A stretch of DNA of 49,429 nt from JALTDM01 sp964421355. GTDB taxonomy: Bacteria > Bacteroidota > Bacteroidia > Bacteroidales > JALTDM01. The stretch covers positions 1 through 49,429 of the forward strand of contig CAYQWX010000009.1 of NCBI GenBank assembly GCA_964421355.1. The letters run 5' to 3'. Both the position numbers and the translations under genes were made by a program. Shown here piece after piece: positions 1 through 8,636 of this stretch. The notes below the pieces were generated by a model, which saw only the letters and a list, made by a program, of their open reading frames with translations, was not told the origin of the DNA and made no database searches. Every line of letters begins with the position of its first letter. Position 1 is the stretch's first letter.

Positions 1-1
1 A

Positions 2-52
2 CAAAAAGATGCTCTGGAACAAATAAAAGAACAATTGGCAAATATTTTGTAA
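2..52 (+). CDS. 3' end of an unidentified CDS (partial)
   Basis: The first bases of the window read as an open frame ending in ...LEQIKEQLANIL and a TAA stop at 50-52, 13 bp before the phosphatidylserine decarboxylase start. Only 16 codons are present, so no family can be named. The tight spacing suggests it is the preceding gene of the same operon. Confidence 0.45.
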   Translation, partial: QKDALEQIKEQLANIL

Positions 53-65
53 ATAACAACAAGCC

Positions 66-1028
66 ATGTGGAAAAAAATCAAATACGGATTTGGAGGACT
101 TTTAATAGCACTTATTCTTATTGGAATATTTGCTCCAGTAAACAAAACTCCTATAATCTTTGTGGATAGACATACAAATAAGTTAGATACAGAAAAAGTG
201 GCGGCAGAATTTTGGTTGCGTTGGCTATATTCCAATCCCGTAGGAGAAATAGCATTAGATGCTTTGGTAAAACGTAAATTTATATCCGAATGGTATGGCA
301 ACAAAATGGACAAGCCCGCTTCTAAATCAAAAATAAAACCTTTTATCAAGGAGTTTAATATTGATATGTCAATAGTGAAAGATACTAATTTCAAAAGCTT
401 TAATGACTTTTTTACTCGCAAATTAAAACCGCAAGCCAGACCGATTGACACAGGACTATATGCAATAGTATCTCCTGGAGACGGTAAAATGTTAGTATAT
501 AAAAATATAAGCAAAAATGATTTTATTATAAAAGGAGAAAAATTTAATGTTTATTCTTTTTTGCAAGATTCGTCTTTGGCAAAACAATTCAAAAATGGTA
601 TAATGTATGTGTTAAGGCTGTGTCCTTACGATTATCATCGTTTTCATTTCCCATTGTCGTCAGAAGTGTTAAAGACTAAAAAAATAAATGGCAATTATTA
701 TTCCGTTTCACCTATTGCTCTACGTGAAAAAGTTCGTTTATTTTGCGAAAACAAACGAGAATATACATTGCTTCGTAATCGTTGGGCTGGTAAATATATT
801 ATGGCAGAAGTGGGAGCCACAATGGTAGGTAGCATAGTGCAGACATACAAAAATCCTGTAGTGTGTAAAGGTGAAGAAAAAGGCTATTTCAAATTTGGAG
901 GCTCTACTGTGGTATTGTTATTTCAACACGGTAAAGTAGTTCCCGATAGTGATTTGGTAGCCAATACTGAAAAAGGTCTTGAAACAGCTGTAAAAATGGG
1001 AGAACATATTGGCACACTGGTTCATTAA
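66..1028 (+). CDS. psd: Phosphatidylserine decarboxylase
   Basis: Converts phosphatidylserine to phosphatidylethanolamine at the inner membrane. The 320-residue protein has an N-terminal membrane segment (about residues 7-25), FFTRKL at 115-120, SPGDGK at 136-141 carrying the conserved Asp139, the YHRFH histidine cluster around 190-194, and GGST at 278-281. In this family the proenzyme cleaves itself between the Gly and Ser of the (L/G)GST motif, so Ser280 should become the pyruvoyl group. All expected catalytic positions are present and the protein looks functional. The ATG lies 13 bp after the stop of the preceding partial gene. The next gene is convergent. Confidence 0.95.
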   Translation: MWKKIKYGFGGLLIALILIGIFAPVNKTPIIFVDRHTNKLDTEKVAAEFWLRWLYSNPVGEIALDALVKRKFISEWYGNKMDKPASKSKIKPFIKEFNIDMSIVKDTNFKSFNDFFTRKLKPQARPIDTGLYAIVSPGDGKMLVYKNISKNDFIIKGEKFNVYSFLQDSSLAKQFKNGIMYVLRLCPYDYHRFHFPLSSEVLKTKKINGNYYSVSPIALREKVRLFCENKREYTLLRNRWAGKYIMAEVGATMVGSIVQTYKNPVVCKGEEKGYFKFGGSTVVLLFQHGKVVPDSDLVANTEKGLETAVKMGEHIGTLVH

Positions 1029-1036
1029 AACCAATA

Positions 1037-1465
1037 TTATTCACGAGTATAAGTTGCCGTTACAGAATCTATAAGGCCATTGCCGTCATTGGTAATATAT
1101 TGCCAAGATATTGTTTTTAAGTTTGAAGAGATATTGCCGTGTCCGTGTATTTCAAAACCATCTATCATTTGTGTAGGTAAATCGATTGTGTAGTTACTAT
1201 TTACTACTGCTTTTGCCTTCTTGCCATATCCCAAATTATAAAAATTATCTATCCATATTTTTGAAGAATCCGTTTCGTGAGCAAATATTTCTACTGTGTA
1301 ATAAGATTTTGCATTACCCTTAAAATTTTGACTTTGTTCATTGCATTTCCAATAATCTACCAGTTTGCTCCTTAAAGATAAATCGGGATTATCATTATTT
1401 TTGTCAGGTTGGCAAGATGTAAGCATTATACCGACAAGTCCAAGTAAAGCAAATATTTTTTTCAT
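1037..1465 (-). CDS. Small lipoprotein of unknown function
   Basis: The 142-residue product begins with a typical Bacteroidota lipoprotein signal, a Lys-Lys start, a hydrophobic core and the lipobox LTSC with Cys at residue 18. The mature part is polar, ends in a beta-rich stretch (TISWQYITN...VTATYTRE), and resembles the small lipocalin-like lipoproteins of this phylum only in general character. I do not recognise a named family. It starts 13 bp downstream of the TPR gene, so it probably belongs to the same transcript, and ends 8 bp from the convergent psd gene. Confidence 0.7.
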   Translation of the reverse strand: MKKIFALLGLVGIMLTSCQPDKNNDNPDLSLRSKLVDYWKCNEQSQNFKGNAKSYYTVEIFAHETDSSKIWIDNFYNLGYGKKAKAVVNSNYTIDLPTQMIDGFEIHGHGNISSNLKTISWQYITNDGNGLIDSVTATYTRE

Positions 1466-1478
1466 ATCTGTAAAGTTT

Positions 1479-2621
1479 TTATTGTAAATATTTTGAGAAC
1501 TCTTTTTCTTTTCGTCTTTTACCTTTTAATTTATATATGCTTACTAACATTTTTATTACAGGTTGGTTGCTTTTATCAATATTAAAATATTTCAACAAGT
1601 TATCTTCCGAATTATCAAGCAAAAACAGTGCCTTTTTTTTTGTTTTTTTATCATTACTTTTTCTTAACAAATCTATTGCTTGTTTGTAATACAACAATCC
1701 CAGATTGTATAATGCATCCTTATTATTAGGATTTGTCTTTATTGCCTTTTTATAATATTTTTCCGCTTTATTCACATCGTTTTCATAGTCAAAGATGCTT
1801 CCGAGTGTAAACATAATAACATCTGAAGAGTCTTGTTTTGAAAGGGTTAATAATACATTTTTTGCTTCCTGATAATTTTTTTCTTTGAGGTAAAAGTTAG
1901 CCAATTCGTTCATAATGTCTTTGCTTTGGGGATTAAGTTGCCACCCTTTGGTAAGAGTAATGAGAGCCGAATCTTTTTTCCCTTGTGTTAAATAATGATT
2001 TGCTAATAATATTACCATATCAGGAGAAGCGTAATTGTGCCACAACGATTTTTTTATATATAAAATCCCTAATGAAGTATCTTTAAGTTTCAATGCCGTT
2101 TGTGCAATGGTAAAATATAGTATGGTATCTTCCAAATTGATGAAAGGATGATTATTTATTTTCTCTGCTTGACGAAAAGAATGTAGGGCATTTTGGTAAT
2201 TTCTTCTGTTAAAGTCTATTACACCTTGATACAAATAATGAGAACCTTCACGAAGTAATAATTTTGTAATAACTTGTTTGTAAACGGAATCTGTATCGGT
2301 ATCAATAGCTTTGAGTATATTGCCATAAGCTAAATCAAGTAAAGAATCTCCGGGAAGTTTTGCCATACTGTCTCTTTCGAACACATCAAAATATACTACG
2401 GCTTTCATAATGTAATATTGTGGGGCATAAGCATGCTTGACCGAATTATCAAGACTGTCAAGTGCTTTGAATGCTTTGCTCAAGTTGTCTTGTTCTACAA
2501 AGGAAATTATGTGTTTCCAATCTTTTGCCAATGGCATATTTTCTTTGTTATTTTGTGCAAATATTAAGAATGGCAAAAATGTAAGTATAATAAAGAAAAA
2601 AGAGGGATAAATATTTTTCAT
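1479..2621 (-). CDS. Secreted TPR-repeat protein
   Basis: The protein has 380 residues if it starts at the ATG at 2621-2619. A longer frame runs to 2687, but it would overlap the mazG-like gene by about 60 bp. The chosen ATG is followed directly by a signal peptide (MKNIYPSFFFIILTFLPFLIFAQ), lies 4 bp after the upstream stop, and has GGAG 10-13 bp upstream. The rest is a helical array of tetratricopeptide repeats, clearest around residues 190-310 (for example ...KAEKYYKKAIKTNPNNKDAL), ending in a Lys-rich tail. Such repeats normally hold protein partners; the partner and cellular role are unknown. It probably acts in the periplasm. Confidence 0.8.
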   Translation of the reverse strand: MKNIYPSFFFIILTFLPFLIFAQNNKENMPLAKDWKHIISFVEQDNLSKAFKALDSLDNSVKHAYAPQYYIMKAVVYFDVFERDSMAKLPGDSLLDLAYGNILKAIDTDTDSVYKQVITKLLLREGSHYLYQGVIDFNRRNYQNALHSFRQAEKINNHPFINLEDTILYFTIAQTALKLKDTSLGILYIKKSLWHNYASPDMVILLANHYLTQGKKDSALITLTKGWQLNPQSKDIMNELANFYLKEKNYQEAKNVLLTLSKQDSSDVIMFTLGSIFDYENDVNKAEKYYKKAIKTNPNNKDALYNLGLLYYKQAIDLLRKSNDKKTKKKALFLLDNSEDNLLKYFNIDKSNQPVIKMLVSIYKLKGKRRKEKEFSKYLQ

Positions 2622-2625
2622 AACT

Positions 2626-2964
2626 TTACAGCTCCGTATATTTTTTATTTGAACCTTTCGCTTTTTCAACGGGATATTTTTGGGCATTTTTCTTTATTTT
2701 ATCTAAAACGATTTTTTTAATATCCAAATTGTGTTTTTCTGCCAACAAAAAAGCATAAGACAGTACATCTGCAAGTTCTTCAGCCAAAAGTTCCGTCTCT
2801 ATATTTTCGGCATCTTTGCCATTTTTCCATAAAAACAGTTCGTTGAGTTCTGCTGCTTCTATAAACAATGCAAGTGCTAAATTTTTACTATCGTGAAATT
2901 GTTTCCAATCCCTTTGGTCTCTAAAGTTTATCAATTCTTTGATTATATCATTTATGTCTGACAT
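2626..2964 (-). CDS. MazG-like nucleotide pyrophosphohydrolase
   Basis: The 112-residue all-alpha protein matches the single-domain MazG-like/RS21-C6 (dCTPase) group. It has an EAAEL helix at about residues 36-40 and an EELADVL helix at about 62-68, the acidic clusters that bind Mg2+ in this family. Members hydrolyse (d)NTPs to the monophosphate and pyrophosphate and act as house-cleaning enzymes; the base preference cannot be told from the sequence. It is followed 4 bp later by the TPR gene. It is 71 bp from the end of hemW, so it may have its own promoter or be the distal part of the Bat-hemW transcript. Confidence 0.85.
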   Translation of the reverse strand: MSDINDIIKELINFRDQRDWKQFHDSKNLALALFIEAAELNELFLWKNGKDAENIETELLAEELADVLSYAFLLAEKHNLDIKKIVLDKIKKNAQKYPVEKAKGSNKKYTEL

Positions 2965-3035
2965 GTGATGTTTATATTTTTAGTTGTAAATTTATATACA
3001 AAAAACAGTTTTACAATGTTTTTTATAAATTTATT

Positions 3036-4178
3036 CTATACTATTATAAAATCTTGCATTATGCTATCCGAAAGAAACAAGCCTTTGTCTGTAAGAATAA
3101 TGTTATTGTTATTGATTAGCAATATTTCGGGATTTTGAGAATATTTTGCTACTGCTTTTTTTGCAATTTTTAAGTATTTGCTGCCAAATTGGGATTCTAT
3201 TTCTTTCGTATTAATGCCTTTTGATGTTCGCATTCTTGTAATTATATAATCGTTGTAGGCTGTGTTTTTTGTAATGTTTTCGTTTCCGTAACAAGGAGTT
3301 TTTCCTTGTTTTAGTTTATTTAGGTAGTGGTATAAATTGCTTGTGTTCCAACACCTTATTTTGCTATTATATGAATGAGCAGAAGGTCCAAGGCCTAAAT
3401 ATTCCATACCAAACCAATAACCGGAGTTGTGTGCCGAATATTGTTTGTTACGAGCAAAATTTGATATTTCATAATGTTCAAAGCCTATTTCTTTTAATGT
3501 ATTTATCACAAAAAAATATTCTTCTTGGCTTCTATCATCATCTATTATAAGTTTTTTACCTTTCTGCTGTAATTTGCCAAAAACGGTTCCGTCTTCTATT
3601 GTAAGATGATATGCCGATATATGATTAATGTGCAAGGTTTTTATTGTGTTTAGGCTTTTTTGTAAATAATTAATGTCTTGTAGCGGCAAGCCGTAAATCA
3701 AATCAATGGATATATTGTTAAATCCTGCTGACAATAAATAATCTATTGCCTGTAAATTCCGTTTGGAATTATGTCTGCGTCCCAAAAATTTTAGAGCTTT
3801 GTCATCAAAAGATTGAGTGCCAATACTTATTCTATTTATTCCTATATCAAATAGTGATTTTGCATACTCTGGTGTAATATCATCTGGATTGACTTCAATT
3901 GTTATTTCCGCACCTTTTTGTATCTCAAAGTTATTCCATATAGCCAAAATAATTTTTTCTATCTCTTCAACAGAAAGAATAGACGGTGTTCCTCCTCCTA
4001 AATAAATACTTTCTATTTGCTTGCACTGCAAGAAATTTTTACGTATTTTCAATTCGGATAGTACTGCATTTACATAATCTTGCTTATATTTTGTATTTAC
4101 AGTAGAATAAAAGTCACAGTAAAAACATTTGCTTTTACAAAATGGTATGTGGATGTATATACCGCATTTTGACGCCAC
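3036..4178 (-). CDS. hemW: Radical SAM heme chaperone HemW
   Basis: The 380-residue protein begins with the radical-SAM cluster motif Cys14-x3-Cys18-x2-Cys21 inside YIHIPFCKSKCFYCDF, the signature of HemW and HemN relatives. GGGTPS follows at 61-66 and the HemW-type C-terminal domain ends the protein. HemW proteins bind heme and pass it to respiratory targets; older annotations as anaerobic coproporphyrinogen oxidase are usually wrong because the HemN N-terminal extension is missing, as it is here. The start codon is GTG (4178-4176), 5 bp after the batE stop; no in-frame ATG is available. The position at the end of the Bat operon suggests co-transcription. Confidence 0.9.
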   Translation of the reverse strand: MASKCGIYIHIPFCKSKCFYCDFYSTVNTKYKQDYVNAVLSELKIRKNFLQCKQIESIYLGGGTPSILSVEEIEKIILAIWNNFEIQKGAEITIEVNPDDITPEYAKSLFDIGINRISIGTQSFDDKALKFLGRRHNSKRNLQAIDYLLSAGFNNISIDLIYGLPLQDINYLQKSLNTIKTLHINHISAYHLTIEDGTVFGKLQQKGKKLIIDDDRSQEEYFFVINTLKEIGFEHYEISNFARNKQYSAHNSGYWFGMEYLGLGPSAHSYNSKIRCWNTSNLYHYLNKLKQGKTPCYGNENITKNTAYNDYIITRMRTSKGINTKEIESQFGSKYLKIAKKAVAKYSQNPEILLINNNNIILTDKGLFLSDSIMQDFIIV

Positions 4179-4183
4179 AGAGT

Positions 4184-4954
4184 TTATATTCTTTTTACAT
4201 TTTGCTTTTCTGTCCAGCCTTTGTTTCCGTCAGGAAGTTTTATTTCATACCAGTTGTCCAAACTGTCTGTAACACTTACTTTTAGTCCTTCGTGAATTAT
4301 CATAAGGTCTGTGCCGTTTTCGTCGGGACTGCTTTTGAGTGTAAGAGTGGGTGCAAACACAATTGCTTCGTTAGACCTTGCATATCTATTGTATTGCAAA
4401 TATGATAAATATAAACTTGTGATGCTAAAGATTAACGATATTACACCTATGTAAAAACTTGCCTTTTTTATAGATATTGATTTGGTGAATAAAAATGCTA
4501 ATAATGACAATAATACAATTATAAATAATGTAAATGCTAAAATTGCCCAGCCGTTGGTAGTAAACAAATCGGCTATTTTATATACTATCTTAACAATAAA
4601 GAACCGTGGTGCTTGTTTTATTTTGTCGGTAATATATTGGTTTGCAAATTCCAAGTTGTATTTTATATCTTTGTCGTTGGGAGCAAGTTTTTGTGCTTTT
4701 TCATAATAATAAATTGCTTTGGTTATTTCATTTTGCTTAAAGTAAGCATTTCCAAGGTTGTAGTAAATTTCGGGAGCAATGTATCCAAGGTCTAATATTT
4801 TCTTGTAAAAATCGGCAGCAGCATCATATCTTTTTTGCACGTAAGCAGTATTGGCACTATCTAATAAAGTTTTTATTACTTTTTGATTATTTTCTGCTTG
4901 TGTGTTTATTGCAAATAATATTGTTGAGCTTATTATAAAGATTATCTTTTTCAT
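4184..4954 (-). CDS. batE: BatE: TPR and SH3-domain membrane protein
   Basis: The 256-residue protein has a signal peptide (residues 1-20), two or three TPRs (about 25-110, including YYNLGNAYFKQNEITKAIYYYEKA), two transmembrane helices (about 132-158 and 164-186), and a C-terminal bacterial SH3-like domain ending DGNKGWTEKQNVKRI. This is the architecture of BatE, the last gene of the Bacteroidota aerotolerance operon. It starts 2 bp after batD and is followed 5 bp later by hemW. Its role within the membrane-bound Bat complex is not established. Confidence 0.88.
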   Translation of the reverse strand: MKKIIFIISSTILFAINTQAENNQKVIKTLLDSANTAYVQKRYDAAADFYKKILDLGYIAPEIYYNLGNAYFKQNEITKAIYYYEKAQKLAPNDKDIKYNLEFANQYITDKIKQAPRFFIVKIVYKIADLFTTNGWAILAFTLFIIVLLSLLAFLFTKSISIKKASFYIGVISLIFSITSLYLSYLQYNRYARSNEAIVFAPTLTLKSSPDENGTDLMIIHEGLKVSVTDSLDNWYEIKLPDGNKGWTEKQNVKRI

Positions 4955-4956
4955 AA

Positions 4957-6789
4957 TTATCCAAGTTTTTGATTCATTTTAATTATTAAATCTGTTGCTT
5001 TTTTATAAAAATCTTTCATTTCAATTTTTAGGTTTTCAGGGGCAAATCTCTGAAAATCAGCATCCTCTATCAGTGCGAAATAATCTTTTATTAAATCTTC
5101 ATTTATGTTTAGTTCTTTTAACTTGGTTGTAGCGTTATCTTTTGTGAGTTCTGCAATAGGTATGTTCAATTTATCTGCCAGTAATTGCCATAATGCTTTT
5201 GCTACGGCTTCGTAAAATTCTTTTTCATCACCTTTTCCCATTGCTTTGTCTGCGAGTTTTAAGCGTTTTTTAGCTTGTTTTAATGCTTTTTTGTTTCGAA
5301 CTTTTGCTTTATCTGCATTTTCTTTTATTTGTTTACGCAAAAGGATTATTATTAGTATAATGATAAGTAACGATATTAAATATAACAAGTAATATTTTGT
5401 AGAAGTAATATAATATTTAGGGGTTTTGTAAAAATGTTTTATTCTTTGTTTGATAAAATGTATGTCTTTGCCGAGGTATTTAATATCTTCTTTTTGATAT
5501 GTTCGGGCTATTGTGCCTGTTTCATTATCGTTTCCTTTTTGAATATGAAGTTCTATCTTTTGGGAAGTTAATGTTTTATATTTTTTAGTAGTAATGTCAA
5601 AATATGAGAATTTTATAGCCGGGATTTCAAAAGTGCCGGCATGACGAGGGATAAACACATATTGAAATGTACGGCTTCCTATTGTTCCGTTTTCCGTATT
5701 TCTTATTTTTTGTGTTTCTTTGGGGTCATAAGTTTCAAAGTCGGGAGGTAGGTTTACTTCGGGAGCATCAAATAATCGTAAATTTCCTCTTCCGCTTATT
5801 TTTACGGTCAAGGTAATAGCATCGTTTGTTTTTGCTTCCGTTTTGTCTATGTTTACATCCATTGTGAATGTCCCTACTGCACCATTAAAGTTCCCAGGTT
5901 GGTCGGGAGGTAATGGTTTTACTCGTATGATAACTGGAGAACTTTTTATTTTTTTCCTAACTTTTCTGTAAGAACCTCCACCAAAGAAAGCATCAAAAAA
6001 ATTGTCATAGTTTTTTCTTTTTACTCTTTGTCTAACAACACAACTTACTTCTATAGGGTCTATTCTAAGTTTGCCTGCCTTTTGAGGAGTAAGTATTGTT
6101 TTTTTTAGCACTCCTACATTGTAGATTCTGCCGTTTATATTTTCTCTGTGTAGTTGTATTTGGTCGGGAACGGGTATTTCATCTGCCCAAAAGTTTTTGT
6201 AAGACGGAAATTTAATGTCTTCAAATCCCATTAAATCTACTCGGGAATATATTTTTATGGTAGCAATGAGTTGTTCTCCTTGATATACATTACTTTTGTT
6301 TACAAGTACTTTTACGAATAAATCATTGTTGGGTAAGTTTGCGGACTGGGTATTTGTTGAATTATTTGTATTTGTAGCTGCTGTATTGTTATTTGCATTA
6401 CTTTCCCCCTTTACTACTTCTATTGTTAATGAGTTTGATTTTATAGTTTTGCCTTTTACTTTTATAGAAGCAGGTGGAATGGTGTATTTACCTTCTTTGT
6501 TTGCTTGTAGGTAGAATGTGTAAGTGTTTTCTACTTGGCGACTTACATTACCATTGATTATGCTTATGCTACTACTCTGTGACAAATTAGGTCCACTTAG
6601 CACTTCAAAATTGTTGAAGTCGGGGAATTGAGGACTTTTACCATTAGCATTTACTGTATATGTTGCCACAAACGGTTCTCCTACTGTTACTACTTGCGGA
6701 GCAGTGGCAGTAAATTTTGTTTGTGCTTGTGTTAGTTGTGAAAACAGTATTCCTAAGATAATGAATATAGCTAATTTTATTCTTTTCAT
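4957..6789 (-). CDS. batD: BatD: periplasmic beta-sandwich membrane protein
   Basis: The 610-residue protein matches the BatD/oxygen-tolerance family (BatD domain). It has a signal peptide ending at about residue 22 (LTQAQ), repeated beta-sandwich modules (about 25-420), an Asn/Thr-rich linker at about 130-150, one transmembrane helix (about 463-485) and a charged cytoplasmic tail with an alpha-helical domain (about 500-610). In the family the large periplasmic part is thought to work with the VWA proteins BatA and BatB. The gene is 2 bp from both batC and batE, so translation is probably coupled through the operon. Confidence 0.9.
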   Translation of the reverse strand: MKRIKLAIFIILGILFSQLTQAQTKFTATAPQVVTVGEPFVATYTVNANGKSPQFPDFNNFEVLSGPNLSQSSSISIINGNVSRQVENTYTFYLQANKEGKYTIPPASIKVKGKTIKSNSLTIEVVKGESNANNNTAATNTNNSTNTQSANLPNNDLFVKVLVNKSNVYQGEQLIATIKIYSRVDLMGFEDIKFPSYKNFWADEIPVPDQIQLHRENINGRIYNVGVLKKTILTPQKAGKLRIDPIEVSCVVRQRVKRKNYDNFFDAFFGGGSYRKVRKKIKSSPVIIRVKPLPPDQPGNFNGAVGTFTMDVNIDKTEAKTNDAITLTVKISGRGNLRLFDAPEVNLPPDFETYDPKETQKIRNTENGTIGSRTFQYVFIPRHAGTFEIPAIKFSYFDITTKKYKTLTSQKIELHIQKGNDNETGTIARTYQKEDIKYLGKDIHFIKQRIKHFYKTPKYYITSTKYYLLYLISLLIIILIIILLRKQIKENADKAKVRNKKALKQAKKRLKLADKAMGKGDEKEFYEAVAKALWQLLADKLNIPIAELTKDNATTKLKELNINEDLIKDYFALIEDADFQRFAPENLKIEMKDFYKKATDLIIKMNQKLG

Positions 6790-6791
6790 AA

Positions 6792-7580
6792 TTACCAGTC
6801 TTTTTCTATTTTTGCCCTGTTTGCTTTTTCTTGTTTAAGTTGTCTTGCTTTTATCTTCTTTTGTAATTTGTTTTCGTGTTGTTGCAAAGCGTTAAGCATT
6901 CTTTGTGCATCTTTTTTGCTTATTTTTTGCTTTTGTTGTTGTTTGTTCTTTTGTTGTTGCTTCTTATTTTGTTGTTGTTTCTTATTTTTATTTTGCTTGT
7001 TTTTATTTTGGTTGTTCTTATTCTTATTCTTATTCTTTTTGTTTTTATCCTTATTTTGTTTGTTTTGCTTTTGTTTTTGATTTTTATTTTGCTTCTTATT
7101 CTTTTTGTTTTGCTTGTTTTGTTTTTGCTTTTGTTGTTGTCTTTTAAGTTTTTGCAAAGCTACTGATAAATTGTATTTTGTGTCTTTATCATTAGGATTT
7201 AGTTTAAGTGAATTAATGTAACTGTTTATAGCAGGTTTTAGTTTGTTCATTTTCATTTGGGCATTCCCGATATTGTAATAGAGTTTGGATATTTTATTTT
7301 TATCAGTAGTTGTTTCCAAAAGTTTTTGCCAGGATTTTATAGCATCTTTATATTTCTCTTTTTTGTATAAAGCATCACCAATATTAAAACGAGCCTCAAA
7401 CGAATTATTCTTTTTTTCCAAAGCCTTACGATATTTAATTTCGGCTTCATTATATTTTTGTTGTTTATACAATTTATTCCCTTCTCTTATAAAATGGCGT
7501 TCTTCCTGTGCCATAGAATGCAAGCACAAGATTGAAAAAAGAACTAACCATATTGTTTTTTTAACCCCATTCATAATCAT
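6792..7580 (-). CDS. batC: BatC: TPR protein with a Lys/Gln/Asn-rich tail
   Basis: The protein has 262 residues: a signal peptide (to about residue 24, LHSMAQ), TPR repeats (about 28-140), then about 90 residues made almost only of Lys, Gln and Asn (about 145-235), and a short charged end. TPR plus low-complexity tail is typical of BatC, but this tail is extreme. The first ATG overlaps the batB stop as ATGA (7580-7577), the usual sign of translational coupling; a second in-frame ATG lies 6 bp downstream. The opposite strand shows long Phe/Leu/Cys-rich open frames here, which are shadows of the KQN codons. Confidence 0.9.
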   Translation of the reverse strand: MIMNGVKKTIWLVLFSILCLHSMAQEERHFIREGNKLYKQQKYNEAEIKYRKALEKKNNSFEARFNIGDALYKKEKYKDAIKSWQKLLETTTDKNKISKLYYNIGNAQMKMNKLKPAINSYINSLKLNPNDKDTKYNLSVALQKLKRQQQKQKQNKQNKKNKKQNKNQKQKQNKQNKDKNKKNKNKNKNNQNKNKQNKNKKQQQNKKQQQKNKQQQKQKISKKDAQRMLNALQQHENKLQKKIKARQLKQEKANRAKIEKDW

Positions 7581-8623
7581 TCTTCGTTTTTTATTTGAAA
7601 CAAATTATATTTTTGAGATAATTTACTTTTTCTAAATGATATTAAAACTTCTATTATAAGTAATATTAGAGCAACAATAACAAACGGTTGAAAATAGTTT
7701 TCGTATTCCGAATAAATTTTATCTTTTATTTCTTTTTTTTGTAATTTATCCAAATCTTTTTTTATAATGTCTAATCCAAAGCCTGTGTTTGATGCTCTCA
7801 CATAAGAGCCGTGTCCTATCATTGCCAAATCTTGCAATAGTTTTTCATTAAGTTTACTTACAACTACATTACCGTTTTCATCGGTTTTGAAAACTTTTCT
7901 ACCATATTTATCTCTTACAGGTATAGGTACTCCTTGTGGTGAACCTATTCCTATGGTATATATTTTTATGCCTTCGTTTGTTATTTGTTTTGCTACATTC
8001 AAGGCATTACCATCGTGGTCTTCTCCGTCGGTGATAAGTATTATTGCTTTGGAGATACCTTTTTCACTTGTAAAAGAACGGGCAGAAGTTTCAAGTGCTG
8101 CAGATATATTTGTTCCCGGTGTAGGTACGCTTGATGTGGATATTGAATTCAAAAACATTTTTGCTGATACATAGTCAGCAGTAATAGGCATTTGCACATA
8201 AGCATTGCCTGCAAATACTACCAAGCCAATACGGTCGTTATCCAAATCGTCTATAAGTTTTTCTATCGCATGTTTTGCAGCAGCTAGTCTATTGGGCTTA
8301 ATATCTTCGGCAAGCATACTCTTTGATACATCAAGGGCTATTATTATTTCTATCCCTTTACGTTTTACATTTACTAACTTTGCTCCTACTTGCGGACCTG
8401 CCACACCAATTCCCAAAAACATTATAGCAATAAATAATAACCAAAATTTCCACCTTACTTTAGGTAGGGAATAAGATGGCATAAGTTTATGTACCAATGG
8501 ATTATCTCCAAATTTATTTATAGCCTTGATGAAGTTTTTTCTATAAAATATATATGCAATTGCTAATATCGCTAATATTCCTATCAAGGCATAAATGACA
8601 TATATGTATGCAAATCTAAACAT
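7577..8623 (-). CDS. batB: BatB: VWA-domain membrane protein
   Basis: The 348-residue aerotolerance protein has two N-terminal membrane helices (about 8-27 and 59-76), a von Willebrand A domain (about 90-285) with an intact MIDAS DxSxS at 98-102 (DVSKS), and a C-terminal membrane helix (about 311-331). The VWA face is expected in the periplasm, where metal-dependent protein contacts occur. It follows batA with a 13-bp gap and overlaps batC by 4 bp. BatA and BatB are paralogues, and the order here is the standard one. Confidence 0.92.
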   Translation of the reverse strand: MFRFAYIYVIYALIGILAILAIAYIFYRKNFIKAINKFGDNPLVHKLMPSYSLPKVRWKFWLLFIAIMFLGIGVAGPQVGAKLVNVKRKGIEIIIALDVSKSMLAEDIKPNRLAAAKHAIEKLIDDLDNDRIGLVVFAGNAYVQMPITADYVSAKMFLNSISTSSVPTPGTNISAALETSARSFTSEKGISKAIILITDGEDHDGNALNVAKQITNEGIKIYTIGIGSPQGVPIPVRDKYGRKVFKTDENGNVVVSKLNEKLLQDLAMIGHGSYVRASNTGFGLDIIKKDLDKLQKKEIKDKIYSEYENYFQPFVIVALILLIIEVLISFRKSKLSQKYNLFQIKNEE

Positions 8624-8636
8624 ATCCTTATTGTTT

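Noticed and set aside
6868..7166. Long plus-strand open frames rich in Phe, Cys and Leu
   Set aside because: They are the antisense reading of the Lys/Gln/Asn codons of batC, with no start context or family resemblance.
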